The notes beneath the pieces are model-generated. The model worked only from the letters and a program-made list of their open reading frames with translations, did not search any database and had not been told where the DNA came from. Of a stretch of DNA of 33,480 nucleotides, positions 23,093 through 29,443 are shown one piece after another (positions within the stretch are counted from its first letter, which is position 1; each line of letters begins with the position of its first letter). The DNA is from an uncultured Erysipelotrichaceae bacterium (GTDB taxonomy: Bacteria > Bacillota_I > Bacilli_A > Erysipelotrichales > Erysipelotrichaceae). The stretch spans positions 1 through 33,480 of the forward strand of contig CADBEA010000023.1 in assembly GCA_902793635.1 (NCBI GenBank). The letters are read 5' to 3'. Made by a program: the position numbers and the translations under genes.

Positions 23093-23207
23093 AATATACC
23101 ACATCTGGTGTATGTATGTCAACACCATATCTGGTATTTATTACACTATTTTTCTAGAACTTTTTGTGCGGCAAGGGCTTGACAATATGCACCATATTTG
23201 GTATGCT
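23093..23207. promoter_or_regulatory. Divergent promoter pair with ACCA-N4-TGGT operators
   Basis: Three operators: ACCACATCTGGT (23098-23109), ACCATATCTGGT (23124-23135) and ACCATATTTGGT (23191-23202). The minus-strand promoter has -35 TTGACA (23117-23122) and -10 TATATT (23093-23098) with an 18-bp spacer. The plus-strand promoter has TTGACA (23179-23184) and TATGCT (23202-23207) with a 17-bp spacer. An operator sits in each spacer, so the repressor encoded at 23257 should control both its own gene and the 93-residue gene/recombinase transcript. Confidence 0.75.
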
Positions 23208-23256
23208 ATAGTGGGAGGAGAGGAACCCTAAAAAAGGTGTCCCCTTGTTGTTGAAC

Positions 23257-23481
23257 ATGATAATTTATGACAAAGCATTCAAGCTTCTTGGAGAAAGAGG
23301 TTATACAAGTTATCGCATCAGGAAAGAGAACATTCTTGGTCAGTCACAGCTGTCAGCCATGAAAGGCAAGAAAGGCAACGGTATACCAAAAGGTGTTTCT
23401 GATCAAACCATCAATAAACTGTGTGCCCTTCTCGATTGTCAGCCTGCTGATCTCATGGAGTATGTCCCTGACAAAGACTGA
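23257..23481 (+). CDS. Xre-family HTH regulator (Cro/CI-type)
   Basis: About 74 residues resembling the HTH_26 group: DKAFKLLGERGYTSYRIRKENILGQSQLSAMK, then VSDQTINKLCALLDCQPADLMEYV. ATG 23257 gives the family-like start MIIYDKAF, though the AAGGTG site (23235-23240) fits the TTG codons at 23245-23253 better by spacing, so the start is uncertain by up to four codons. Probably represses through the ACCA-N4-TGGT sites. TGA stop, then a terminator. Confidence 0.82.
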   Translation: MIIYDKAFKLLGERGYTSYRIRKENILGQSQLSAMKGKKGNGIPKGVSDQTINKLCALLDCQPADLMEYVPDKD

Positions 23482-23516
23482 ACAGCACTAACATAATTTC
23501 AGGAAAAGCACAAAAT

Positions 23517-23545
23517 GTGGTCGACTATCGATTGACCACGTTTTT
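23517..23545 (+). terminator. Terminator of the second repressor gene
   Basis: GTGGTC (23517-23522) pairs with GACCAC (23534-23539) and is followed by G and five T's. Confidence 0.7.
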
Positions 23546-23771
23546 ATTACCTTGTGCATATTTTCACAAATTTCGGACTGCCACGGCAGTTACGATAATT
23601 TACGGTTATACAGGGCGTGTAAGAAAACACTTGTTATAGGTCACACTTTTTCGCTGCTATAATCTCTGCATTTTCGCAGCCCAAAACCGCAAATTCTGTG
23701 TATGAAATTCTTTCTACCCTTTTGGATACGGCGGGTGTATTTCAGGAAGATCTTCTTGACTTTTGCACCAG
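23546..23771. other. Intergenic stretch without a recognised gene
   Basis: Between the repressor terminator and the fossil recombinase terminator I see no credible gene. The short plus-strand frame from 23698 runs into the 94-bp repeat and has no ribosome site. Nothing else of note is visible. Confidence 0.5.
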
Positions 23772-23830
23772 AAAAAAAGGGCTGCGCTTCCCAGCTGCAC
23801 TTTTCATGCGCGTTCAGGAAAACGTAGCCC
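23772..23830 (-). terminator. Intrinsic terminator after the fossil recombinase end
   Basis: On the minus strand a 14-position stem (plus-strand arms 23817-23830 and 23779-23792; one mismatch, two G-U pairs) is followed by seven T's (23772-23778). It directly follows the stop of the recombinase fragment and looks like the original terminator of an intact copy. Confidence 0.65.
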
Positions 23831-23836
23831 TTCGAT

Positions 23837-23934
23837 CTACCTCAAAACTTTCAAATATTTATAAACTGATTTTCTACTAATCCCGCAGATCCTCGCGAGT
23901 TCTGCTTTGTTCATATTGCCAGCGATGTAGGCTG
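23837..23934 (-). pseudogene. C-terminal fragment of a serine recombinase gene (94-bp direct repeat, copy 2)
   Basis: Encodes only the last about 31 residues (AYIAGNMNKAELARICGISRKSVYKYLKVLR) followed by TAG and a terminator. Its 94 bp shared with 22178-22271 are identical, so the duplication is recent or kept uniform by recombination. The upstream part of the gene is missing; unrelated AT-rich sequence adjoins at 23935. It preserves the natural end of the recombinase that the complete copy has lost. Confidence 0.85.
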
Positions 23935-23990
23935 AGCTCCAATTATATATTCAAACGTTTAGCATACAATAATTACATGTATTATATCCT

Positions 23991-24566
23991 TTATTGATTG
24001 CACATATCATCCAGCCATTGTTTAGCTTTTACACATCCACGAGAATCTGGATAGAAGCATGCGACATTTGCTTGTGTTATTAATTCAGGATGGTTTTTTG
24101 CAATACGTTTCAAACGATTAGTTTCGTTATAAAGTAACTTAAGTAATTCATATCCTCTAGTTGCTATTTTTTGATTATCTTTCATTAATTTGTTATAGGA
24201 ATCCGTATCTTCAAGAAGACCATGTATTCTTATATTTCTTTTTTTACAAAATTCCCCCATCCTTGCAGCTTTAGATCTAGTGAATTTTGCTTTTTCAAAT
24301 AAAGATGGATTATTTTCAATAATATGTTTAAAGCAATCAACTTTCCCTTGTAAGCCAATGTCATGAGTGATAGAAATATCTTCACATAAAGCACATGGTT
24401 TATGAAACAGTGTCATTATCACCTTCATTCGCGCTTCCATTGCTGCATACTCCATCAATATTGCCTCAAGGTAGAATCCACTATTAATAGCCGACTGGCA
24501 ACGGTCGAAAATATCTTTATGTGCGATTCTTGCGGTCTCACGCTGTTCTTTGCTTAGTTCTGCCAT
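23991..24566 (-). CDS. HEPN-like helical protein with R-x4-H motif, possible RNase toxin
   Basis: 191 residues from ATG 24566 (GGAG 6 bp upstream; an ATG 12 bp earlier is possible). All-helical prediction by eye, with an SAINSGFYLEAILMEYAAMEARMKVI helix pair resembling HEPN domains. The segment FCKKRNIRIHGL contains R-N-I-R-I-H, matching the R-x4-6-H catalytic motif of HEPN ribonucleases found in toxin-antitoxin and abortive-infection systems. No named family recognised. Two short genes precede it on the same strand (47 codons, and a 63-codon acidic one with an in-frame UGA), giving an antitoxin-toxin-like layout. Function is inference. Confidence 0.55.
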   Translation of the reverse strand: MAELSKEQRETARIAHKDIFDRCQSAINSGFYLEAILMEYAAMEARMKVIMTLFHKPCALCEDISITHDIGLQGKVDCFKHIIENNPSLFEKAKFTRSKAARMGEFCKKRNIRIHGLLEDTDSYNKLMKDNQKIATRGYELLKLLYNETNRLKRIAKNHPELITQANVACFYPDSRGCVKAKQWLDDMCNQ

Positions 24567-24593
24567 ATCAAACTCCATACTGTCTTATTATTT

Positions 24594-24737
24594 TCATGTT
24601 CTAATTATACTATCCAGTGCTGAATTAATAGCTGTTTTCAAACAGTTTTCCATCATTTTCATAATCTCGTATTCAAGAATACTGCTATTCTTTTTAGTTT
24701 TTCTTTTGGAATCCTGGCTTCTTTTCTTCTTTGCCAC
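24594..24737 (-). CDS. 47-residue basic small protein, GTG start
   Basis: AAGGAG lies 7 bp before GTG 24737. The product starts MAKKKRSQDSKRKTKKN, a strongly basic head, followed by an amphipathic helix EYEIMKMMENCLKTAINSALDSII. It starts 2 bp after the end of the upstream acidic gene and ends 28 bp before the HEPN-like gene, so the three are likely co-transcribed. Its TGA stop is followed one codon later by TAA. No family recognised. Confidence 0.6.
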   Translation of the reverse strand: MAKKKRSQDSKRKTKKNSSILEYEIMKMMENCLKTAINSALDSIIRT

Positions 24738-24738
24738 G

Positions 24739-24930
24739 CTAAATCTCCTTGTATGTTGTTTCTATGCTAACAACAGTTTCTTCAGATTCAGGATCTCCTA
24801 TTATTTCCTCATAAGCACGCTGTTTTTCTGTCATATAAACTTCTTCAATTGATTGCGATTTATCTAGCTGATTATATAATCTTTCAGGTAATCATCCTTT
24901 TTGGATTGAATACGTTGTATTGATATCCAT
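24739..24930 (-). CDS. 63-codon acidic small protein with in-frame UGA at codon 13
   Basis: A very strong ribosome site (AGGAGG, 7 bp before ATG 24930) starts MDINTTYSIQKG, then UGA (24892-24894). The same frame continues LPERLYNQLDKSQSIEEVY and on to TAG at 24739-24741 without another stop. A Trp at the UGA gives a natural KGWLPERLY. The downstream part is acidic (AYEEIIGDPESEETVVSIET). Annotated as one gene because the frame, ribosome site and coupling to the next gene are all intact. If UGA is read as stop in this host, only a 12-residue peptide is made. See findings. Confidence 0.55.
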
Positions 24931-24963
24931 CTTCTTTCCTCCTTTTGGCTTTCTCTCTTGGCT

Positions 24964-25001
24964 AAAAACTCTTTCAGCCCGAATGGGATGAAAGAGTTTT
25001 T
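24964..25001. terminator. Bidirectional terminator
   Basis: Thirteen perfect pairs, AAAAACTCTTTCA (24964-24976) with TGAAAGAGTTTTT (24989-25001), and an inner GCCC/GGG pairing. It ends the transcript of the 66-residue gene and separates it from the HEPN operon. Confidence 0.8.
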
Positions 25002-25064
25002 ATATAATATTTATATTTTTATGTAATGTATTCTCTTATGGCAGAGAATAGACCTCTATCTTTT

Positions 25065-25265
25065 TCAGTCGAATAGGGTCTTATGATTTGATATAAAGTC
25101 GAGCTGTATTTCTTGGAGAAACAAAAACGCAAAGAGAATTTTGATTTTCTGTTTTTCCGATACATTCAATTCATCTAAAACTTCTGCGGAATAGTTCAAG
25201 GCATTCTTGTATAACTCGCCCATATCACTCTTCAGAATCATATCTTCTATTTTTGTTAAATTCAT
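25065..25265 (-). CDS. Small helical protein of unknown function
   Basis: 66 residues: MNLTKIEDMILKSDMGELYKNALNYSAEVLDELNVSEKQKIKILFAFLFLQEIQ, helical throughout. AAAGGA lies 7-8 bp before ATG. No family recognised and no Trp codon. Its TGA stop is followed two codons later by TAG, so a UGA=Trp reading would add only three residues. It ends in a strong terminator. Confidence 0.6.
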   Translation of the reverse strand: MNLTKIEDMILKSDMGELYKNALNYSAEVLDELNVSEKQKIKILFAFLFLQEIQLDFISNHKTLFD

Positions 25266-25395
25266 GTCGATTCCTTTCTAATAAATCGGGCGCCCTTTTT
25301 ACATGTTTATTGTATTAACTATTCGCCGTTATAAACTCTCATCTTTCTCAATATTTTCTGCATGCTTTCCACACAGATGCCCTACTTATCAACAT

Positions 25396-25743
25396 TTACA
25401 ATTCTTTATCCACAGTGATTGGTATTTCGTGAAATTCAAAATGGGTATGGCTGCCATTAACAGGTATTAGATAGCCTCTTTTTGTAAATAGCCTGATTGT
25501 TTCTTGCATTGTATTCTTTTTGATTCCTCAATAATACGCAGCCTCAGCTGGTGACAGTTCCAAATCATAACCATCTGCATTTTTAGCCAAAAACAACCAT
25601 ACTTTAAACTGAGCATTAGTTAGATCTCGCATCGCCATCTGAAGTGCATCAAGATTGATCATTGTGTATTTATTATGTTTATCACAGTTTTCTTTTGTGA
25701 TTTTTATTGTTTTTTGATTTGGATTATTTTTATAAGTATTCAC
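25396..25743 (-). CDS. Winged-helix replication-organiser-like protein with in-frame UGA at codon 72
   Basis: Starts with GTG 25743 and begins MNTYKNNPNQKTIKITKE, like a family of plasmid and island winged-helix proteins I recall. The wHTH core is YTMINLDALQMAMRDLTNAQFKVWLFLAKN, with one Trp as TGG. At 25528-25530 the frame meets UGA between AEAAYY and GIKKNTMQETIRLFTKRGYLI, where the family has Trp before G-[IV]-K-K. It then runs to TAA at 25396. Intact frame 115 residues. As annotated under the standard code the gene would be a 71-residue fragment lacking the recognition and wing part. The ribosome site is poor. Confidence 0.6.
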
Positions 25744-25802
25744 ATTATTCGCTTCGCATTATTCCTGTAATTATTTTTACAAAATATTTTTGTAAGCACA
25801 AA

Positions 25803-26042
25803 TTAGGAATCCTGAAGCCCGCCTCCTTCCTTCCATTCTGTATCCACTGCCATAACACAGTTCCGCAACAATAACAGTTTTTCATTTCTGATATTGTTAT
25901 ATCCACGCATGAAATTATAAAACGTGGTGGAACTACAATTGATTGCACTGTAAAAAAATCTAAACGTGTAACCTTTTTTACGGAGTTTGTAAATTTCTCT
26001 TCTCAAATTTTCCGCAAGGGTAATATTCTCTTCTTTTGTCAT
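25803..26042 (-). CDS. Small HTH-like protein
   Basis: 79 residues. Starts at ATG 26042 right after AGGAGGGG, 4-5 bp spacing, overlapping the stop of the nuclease gene region by 9 bp distance. LAENLRREIYKLRKKGYTFRFFYSAINCSSTTFYNFMRGYNNIRNEKLLLLRNCV reads like a minimal DNA-binding HTH of element-encoded regulators. One Trp as TGG, stop TAA. Exact family not recognised. Confidence 0.6.
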   Translation of the reverse strand: MTKEENITLAENLRREIYKLRKKGYTFRFFYSAINCSSTTFYNFMRGYNNIRNEKLLLLRNCVMAVDTEWKEGGGLQDS

Positions 26043-26050
26043 ATCCCCTC

Positions 26051-26503
26051 CTACAACCTAATGACCTGAAACAAATTACAGTCATTGATATTCACCAGCA
26101 CACATTCACAGCCATTCAATCTGACACGTTGCAGATCTGGATGTCGCTGCACAAATTCCCTGAGTTCATGTGTTCTTGCAACATAACCAATTCTGTTCTC
26201 CATGTCCGTGAAAACGATGTGTGTTGATTCTGTTGTATTGAATCAACCTGTTTCTGTTCCTGTTTTACTCGTCAGTTCCAAGACCACATTTCCTGTTCTG
26301 TGGATCGTTCAATCCGCTTTCACTTCAAATTTGTATTGTGTGCCGTCATGATCATAAACAAAAAGATCTATATCCTTTTTTCAGAATATTGGGTTTTTCG
26401 TTACATCCATGACATCATATCCATTCCCACGAAAATAATTAGTCACAAGAATCTCAGCCTGACTTCCTCTACTGAGATCCATAAAAAAAGCATTATTCTG
26501 CAT
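26051..26503 (-). CDS. PD-(D/E)XK-like nuclease with three in-frame UGA codons
   Basis: AAAGGAGGAG lies 5 bp before ATG 26503. The frame is 150 codons to TAG at 26051-26053, broken only by UGA at codons 41 (26381-26383), 65 (26309-26311) and 87 (26243-26245). Motifs fit a small Holliday-junction-resolvase-like fold: GSQAEILVTNYFRGNGYDV, then KKDIDLFV (catalytic Asp) and FEVKAD (Glu-x-Lys). The segment TGNVVLEL then ETG-UGA-FNTTESTHIVF resembles a plasmid/island family with GWFYKTEADYIFF, where the UGA position is Trp. Under the standard code only 40 residues are made and every catalytic residue is lost. No TGG codon occurs in the gene. Confidence 0.6.
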
Positions 26504-26717
26504 GTTTCTCCTCCTTTGCTTTCACTATTCATAAGAATTGAAATATGTAGAATAATAACTTTTGACCAATAAATTTGTTAATTTATCACGATAATCAAGC
26601 ACTAACTCCGATTTCCTCAATCTATTTACAAGGCATGTTCATTTCACCTATTTGGTTTTATAAAAAAGATTTTTTATAATATTTATAGGAAAACAAAATA
26701 TGTTCAAAAGGTTTGAT
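26504..26717. other. AT-rich upstream region of the right-arm operon
   Basis: No gene is seen. The right-arm transcript must start here on the minus strand; a TTGGTC/CATATT pair with 16-bp spacing near 26540-26565 is the best promoter I find, and it is weak. Confidence 0.35.
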
Positions 26718-26740
26718 ATGTTGGTAAAAAATGTTGGTAA
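26718..26740. promoter_or_regulatory. Right arm-type integrase sites
   Basis: ATGTTGGTAA occurs twice in direct orientation (26718-26727 and 26731-26740), 13 bp apart, matching the left-arm motif near attL. Confidence 0.6.
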
Positions 26741-26800
26741 TTTTGTTATGATGCTGTAAAATAGGCTTAAATAAAGGCTTTATAGAAGATATGATGACGC

Positions 26801-26816
26801 GTCCCTTAGCGCTCAC
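26801..26816 (+). repeat. attR core (16 bp), followed by the host's CCA
   Basis: Second copy of GTCCCTTAGCGCTCAC. It continues CA-TTCG, giving an ACCA end: this is the displaced 3' end of the original tRNA-Val gene with its encoded CCA. Confidence 0.9.
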
Positions 26817-26822
26817 CATTCG

Positions 26823-26852
26823 AAAAGCTCTAGAAATAGAGCTTTTTCTTTT
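26823..26852 (+). terminator. Original host terminator of the tRNA-Val gene
   Basis: AAAAGCTCTA (26823-26832), GAAA loop, TAGAGCTTTT (26837-26846) and a T-rich tail. Now separated from its tRNA by the element. Confidence 0.75.
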
Positions 26853-27072
26853 TTCCGCATCATTCTGCCATTCTGCCGGAAACACGAAATGTGTAACTTA
26901 CATAAACACACTATTACGGAACCTGTTCCAAAACCTTTTTTGTAAAATCACCTGCTTTGATTTTTCCTGCATCATAACAGCAGTCATATAATCCTGTTCT
27001 GAAAATGTTTTCACCAAAAATGATACAGTTTTCATTTTTTTATGGCATAATAGCCACACGAAGGTAAATAAC
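26853..27072 (+). promoter_or_regulatory. Host intergenic region with the proB promoter
   Basis: An extended -10, TG-G-CATAAT (27043-27051), lies just before proB, with a weak GATACA -35 (27022-27027) at 18 bp. AAGG about 8 bp before ATG is the ribosome site. No T-box-like leader is seen; the leader is too short. A short minus-strand frame near 26898-27035 lacks a ribosome site. Confidence 0.45.
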
Positions 27073-27855
27073 ATGGAACGGATCGTAATCAAAGTAGGCA
27101 CATCAACTGTATGTCATAAAAACGGAGCCCCTGATCTGCGCCGCATTGACGCCCTGTGCCGGGTCATAGCGGATCTGAAAAACGAGAACTATGAGATCGT
27201 ACTGGTCACATCCGGTGCCATCGGTGTCGGGACCAATAAAATGGGTCTCAGAAAACGGCCGAAAAGCATGGCCGGCCGCCAGGCTGCTGCAGCGATCGGC
27301 CAGTGTGAACTCATGTCGATCTATGACCGCTTTCTGCTCAGCTACGGATGTCTGAGCGGTCAGATTCTCCTGACAAAAGATATCACAGAAGACGCAAAAG
27401 GCCGGAAGAACGTTATCGCAACATTCGAAGCATTGCTGAAAAGACATGCGATTCCCATCGTGAACGAAAATGACTCCGTCGCAACGGAAGAAATCGTATA
27501 CGGCGACAATGATACCCTTTCCGCCGTCGTCGCATGCTTCGTCAAAGCCGACCTGCTGATCATCCTTTCCGACATCGACGGATTATATGACAAAGATCCT
27601 TCCGCTGATCCCAACGCGCAGCTGATTTCCCTGGTAAAGGATATTTCCAAACTGAATATCACCGCGACCGAATCCAAATCAGAGCACGGGACAGGCGGAA
27701 TGATCACCAAACTGCATGCCGCGGAAATCGCCGGAGCCAATGGCATCAACACATTTCTCGCATCAGGCAAAAATCCCGCGATCCTTTACAGCATTATGGA
27801 CAACAGCGCAAAAGGCACGCTGTTCCTTGCCGGAGGAAACCATGAAAACGATTGA
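27073..27855 (+). CDS. proB: Glutamate 5-kinase
   Basis: 260 residues, the amino-acid-kinase domain only, without the C-terminal PUA domain of E. coli ProB (short form, common in many bacteria). It phosphorylates glutamate to gamma-glutamyl phosphate, the first step of proline synthesis. Motifs: IVIKVGTSTVCH at the start, LVTSGAIGVGTNKMGL, NENDSVATEEIVYGDNDTLSA and ILSDIDGLYDKDP, GTGGMITKLHAA. The stop overlaps the proA start by 14 bp in another frame, so the two are coupled. The proline feedback site in the kinase domain may still act. No proC is in the window. Confidence 0.95.
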   Translation: MERIVIKVGTSTVCHKNGAPDLRRIDALCRVIADLKNENYEIVLVTSGAIGVGTNKMGLRKRPKSMAGRQAAAAIGQCELMSIYDRFLLSYGCLSGQILLTKDITEDAKGRKNVIATFEALLKRHAIPIVNENDSVATEEIVYGDNDTLSAVVACFVKADLLIILSDIDGLYDKDPSADPNAQLISLVKDISKLNITATESKSEHGTGGMITKLHAAEIAGANGINTFLASGKNPAILYSIMDNSAKGTLFLAGGNHEND

Positions 27856-29083
27856 ACTCGCCGCCCTGGCGAAAAAAGCGTCCCGCTCTGTCCGATTGCT
27901 GGACAACGATGTGCGGAATGCCATTCTGAATACATTCGCGGACAATCTCCTGAACAGACAGGAAACCATACTGGCTGCCAACGAAAAGGATATCGAAGCA
28001 GCGCAGGCTGACGGAAAAACTGACGCATTCCTGGACCGGCTCAGGCTGTCACCGGAAAGAATTGCCGGCATGGCGCAGGGTGTGCGTGAGATTGCCGCCA
28101 TGGAAGATCCGCTTGGCCGCGTTCTTGAAGAAAAAGTTCTCAAAGCCGGCATCAGGCTGAAAAAGAAAACCGTGCCTATGGGTGTGATCGGCATCATATT
28201 TGAATCGCGGCCCAATGTTACCGCTGACTGTGCGGCACTCTGTCTGAAAGCAGGCAGTGCCTGCCTTCTCAAAGGCGGAAAGGAATCACTGCATTCCTGT
28301 CTTGCCATCACCGAAGCGATGCATCACGCCATGCGCGAATATCACCTCGACGAGAATGCCCTTGTCCTTCTGGAAAATCCGGACCGGGAAGAGACAAACG
28401 CCCTGATGGAATGCCGGGAATATGTGGACCTTCTGATTCCCAGAGGAAGCAGCCGTCTGATCAATGCCGTCGTACGGCAGGCAAAAGTTCCTGTCATTGA
28501 GACCGGCGCCGGTATCTGTCATACGTTTGTGGATGAAAGTGCCGATCTGGCTATGGCGGAAAGAATCGTATACAACGCAAAGTGTTCCCGGCCAAGCGTG
28601 TGCAACGCGATGGAAACACTGCTCGTACACGAGAAAATCGCCGAACAGTTTTTGCCAATGTGCGCGGCTTCCTTAAAGGAAAAGAACGTCATTATGCATG
28701 GTGACGGACAAAGCAGAACGATCCTGAAAGATATCCTGCCGGCAGACGATACGAATTACGCGACGGAATACAATGATTTTGAGATGAACGTCAGAATCGT
28801 AAAGGACGTCCATGAAGCCATCGCTCATATCGAAACTTTCGGCACCCATCACAGCGACTGCATCGTGACCGAAAACGCGGAAAATGTTCTCGCTTTCTTC
28901 AACGGCGTGGACAGTGCCTGTGTGTACCATAATGCTTCTACACGGTTTACAGACGGTGGTGAATTCGGTATGGGTGCGGAAATCGGCATCAGCACGCAGA
29001 AACTCCATGCCAGAGGTCCGATGGGTCTGAAGGAACTGACCACGTATGCATACTATCTGGAAGGAAACGGCGAGATAAGATGA
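27842..29083 (+). CDS. proA: Glutamate-5-semialdehyde dehydrogenase (gamma-glutamyl phosphate reductase)
   Basis: 413 residues, the usual length. It reduces gamma-glutamyl phosphate with NADPH to glutamate semialdehyde, which cyclises to pyrroline-5-carboxylate. Family motifs: MGVIGIIFESRPNVTADCA, LLKGGKES, LIPRGSS, VIETGAGICHTFVDE, the catalytic Cys in NAKCSRPSVCNAMETLL, and RFTDGGEFGMGAEIGISTQKLHARGPMGL. ATG 27842 has GGAGG 5 bp upstream; a longer frame from 27716 lies within proB. TGA stop. Confidence 0.96.
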   Translation: MKTIELAALAKKASRSVRLLDNDVRNAILNTFADNLLNRQETILAANEKDIEAAQADGKTDAFLDRLRLSPERIAGMAQGVREIAAMEDPLGRVLEEKVLKAGIRLKKKTVPMGVIGIIFESRPNVTADCAALCLKAGSACLLKGGKESLHSCLAITEAMHHAMREYHLDENALVLLENPDREETNALMECREYVDLLIPRGSSRLINAVVRQAKVPVIETGAGICHTFVDESADLAMAERIVYNAKCSRPSVCNAMETLLVHEKIAEQFLPMCAASLKEKNVIMHGDGQSRTILKDILPADDTNYATEYNDFEMNVRIVKDVHEAIAHIETFGTHHSDCIVTENAENVLAFFNGVDSACVYHNASTRFTDGGEFGMGAEIGISTQKLHARGPMGLKELTTYAYYLEGNGEIR

Positions 29084-29443
29084 GTATGCTGAATGCAAAC
29101 TGATCTTTCAGCTTCCTTTCACCGTATGATGATTCCTGCCGTCTGCTTTCTGTCTGAAGAAAGCGTCTGGCAGACAGATATAAAAAAAGACGGTAACCCT
29201 CAGGGACACCGGTGCGGACGCATCCGTCATCTGATTGCTTACCGTCTTTTCTTATTGGCTGAGAATGAATCGGCCGCGGACGATTCCGCCAGCCGGAAAC
29301 CTGCGGGATATGTTTTATTTCTAAAATTGTTGGTCTGAAAAGCAGGCGATGCATTAATATTAATAATAGAAGTACAGTTTTTTCAGTCCATCCGGTAAGC
29401 ATCCATTATCCGGATCACATTACATCATTGACCAGGAGGCTTT
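29084..29443. other. Intergenic region with structured hairpins
   Basis: No gene is seen. AAAAGACGGTAA (29185-29196) pairs perfectly with TTACCGTCTTTT (29239-29250), enclosing a 42-nt branched insert with CCC-TCA-GGG and GGACGCATCC. A-runs and T-runs on both sides make it a possible bidirectional terminator for proA. Just before it, GTCTGC...GCAGAC encloses GCTTTCT...AGAAAGC (about 29136-29174). The rest, up to the AGGAGG of the next gene, is plain leader. Confidence 0.5.

Larger units (their letters stand above)
17896..26816 (+). mobile_element. Integrative element inserted in tRNA-Val, about 8.9 kb
   Basis: Bounded by the 16-bp attL/attR core, with a tyrosine integrase at the left end next to attL and arm-type repeats at both ends. 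Base composition is clearly more AT-rich than the flanking host genes. It has two repressor/operator switches, a serine recombinase module and many small genes. No capsid, tail, relaxase or type IV secretion genes are visible, so it is neither a complete prophage nor a complete conjugative element. It is best described as a small genomic island or satellite-like element. A 15-bp inverted repeat (17906-17920 and 26767-26781) lies just inside both ends. Confidence 0.85.

Noticed and set aside
23698-23880. 60-codon plus-strand frame
   Set aside because: No ribosome site, and it runs through the recombinase terminator and antisense through the 94-bp repeat.
24550-24852. 100-codon hydrophobic plus-strand frame
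   Set aside because: Antisense of the 47-codon and 63-codon minus-strand genes, which have strong ribosome sites.
26300-26572. 90-codon plus-strand frame
   Set aside because: Antisense of the UGA-containing nuclease gene; no ribosome site and no family resemblance.
17896-26816. A suppressor tRNA-Trp(UCA) inside the island
   Set aside because: I looked for T-loop and acceptor pairings and saw none; a tRNAscan run would be needed to exclude it fully.
26898-27035. Minus-strand frame of about 46 codons before proB
   Set aside because: No ribosome site, overlaps the proB promoter, no recognised homology.
27716-27841. Longer proA starting at 27716
   Set aside because: The extra 42 codons lie in another frame of proB; ATG 27842 has a ribosome site and the proper ProA N-terminus.
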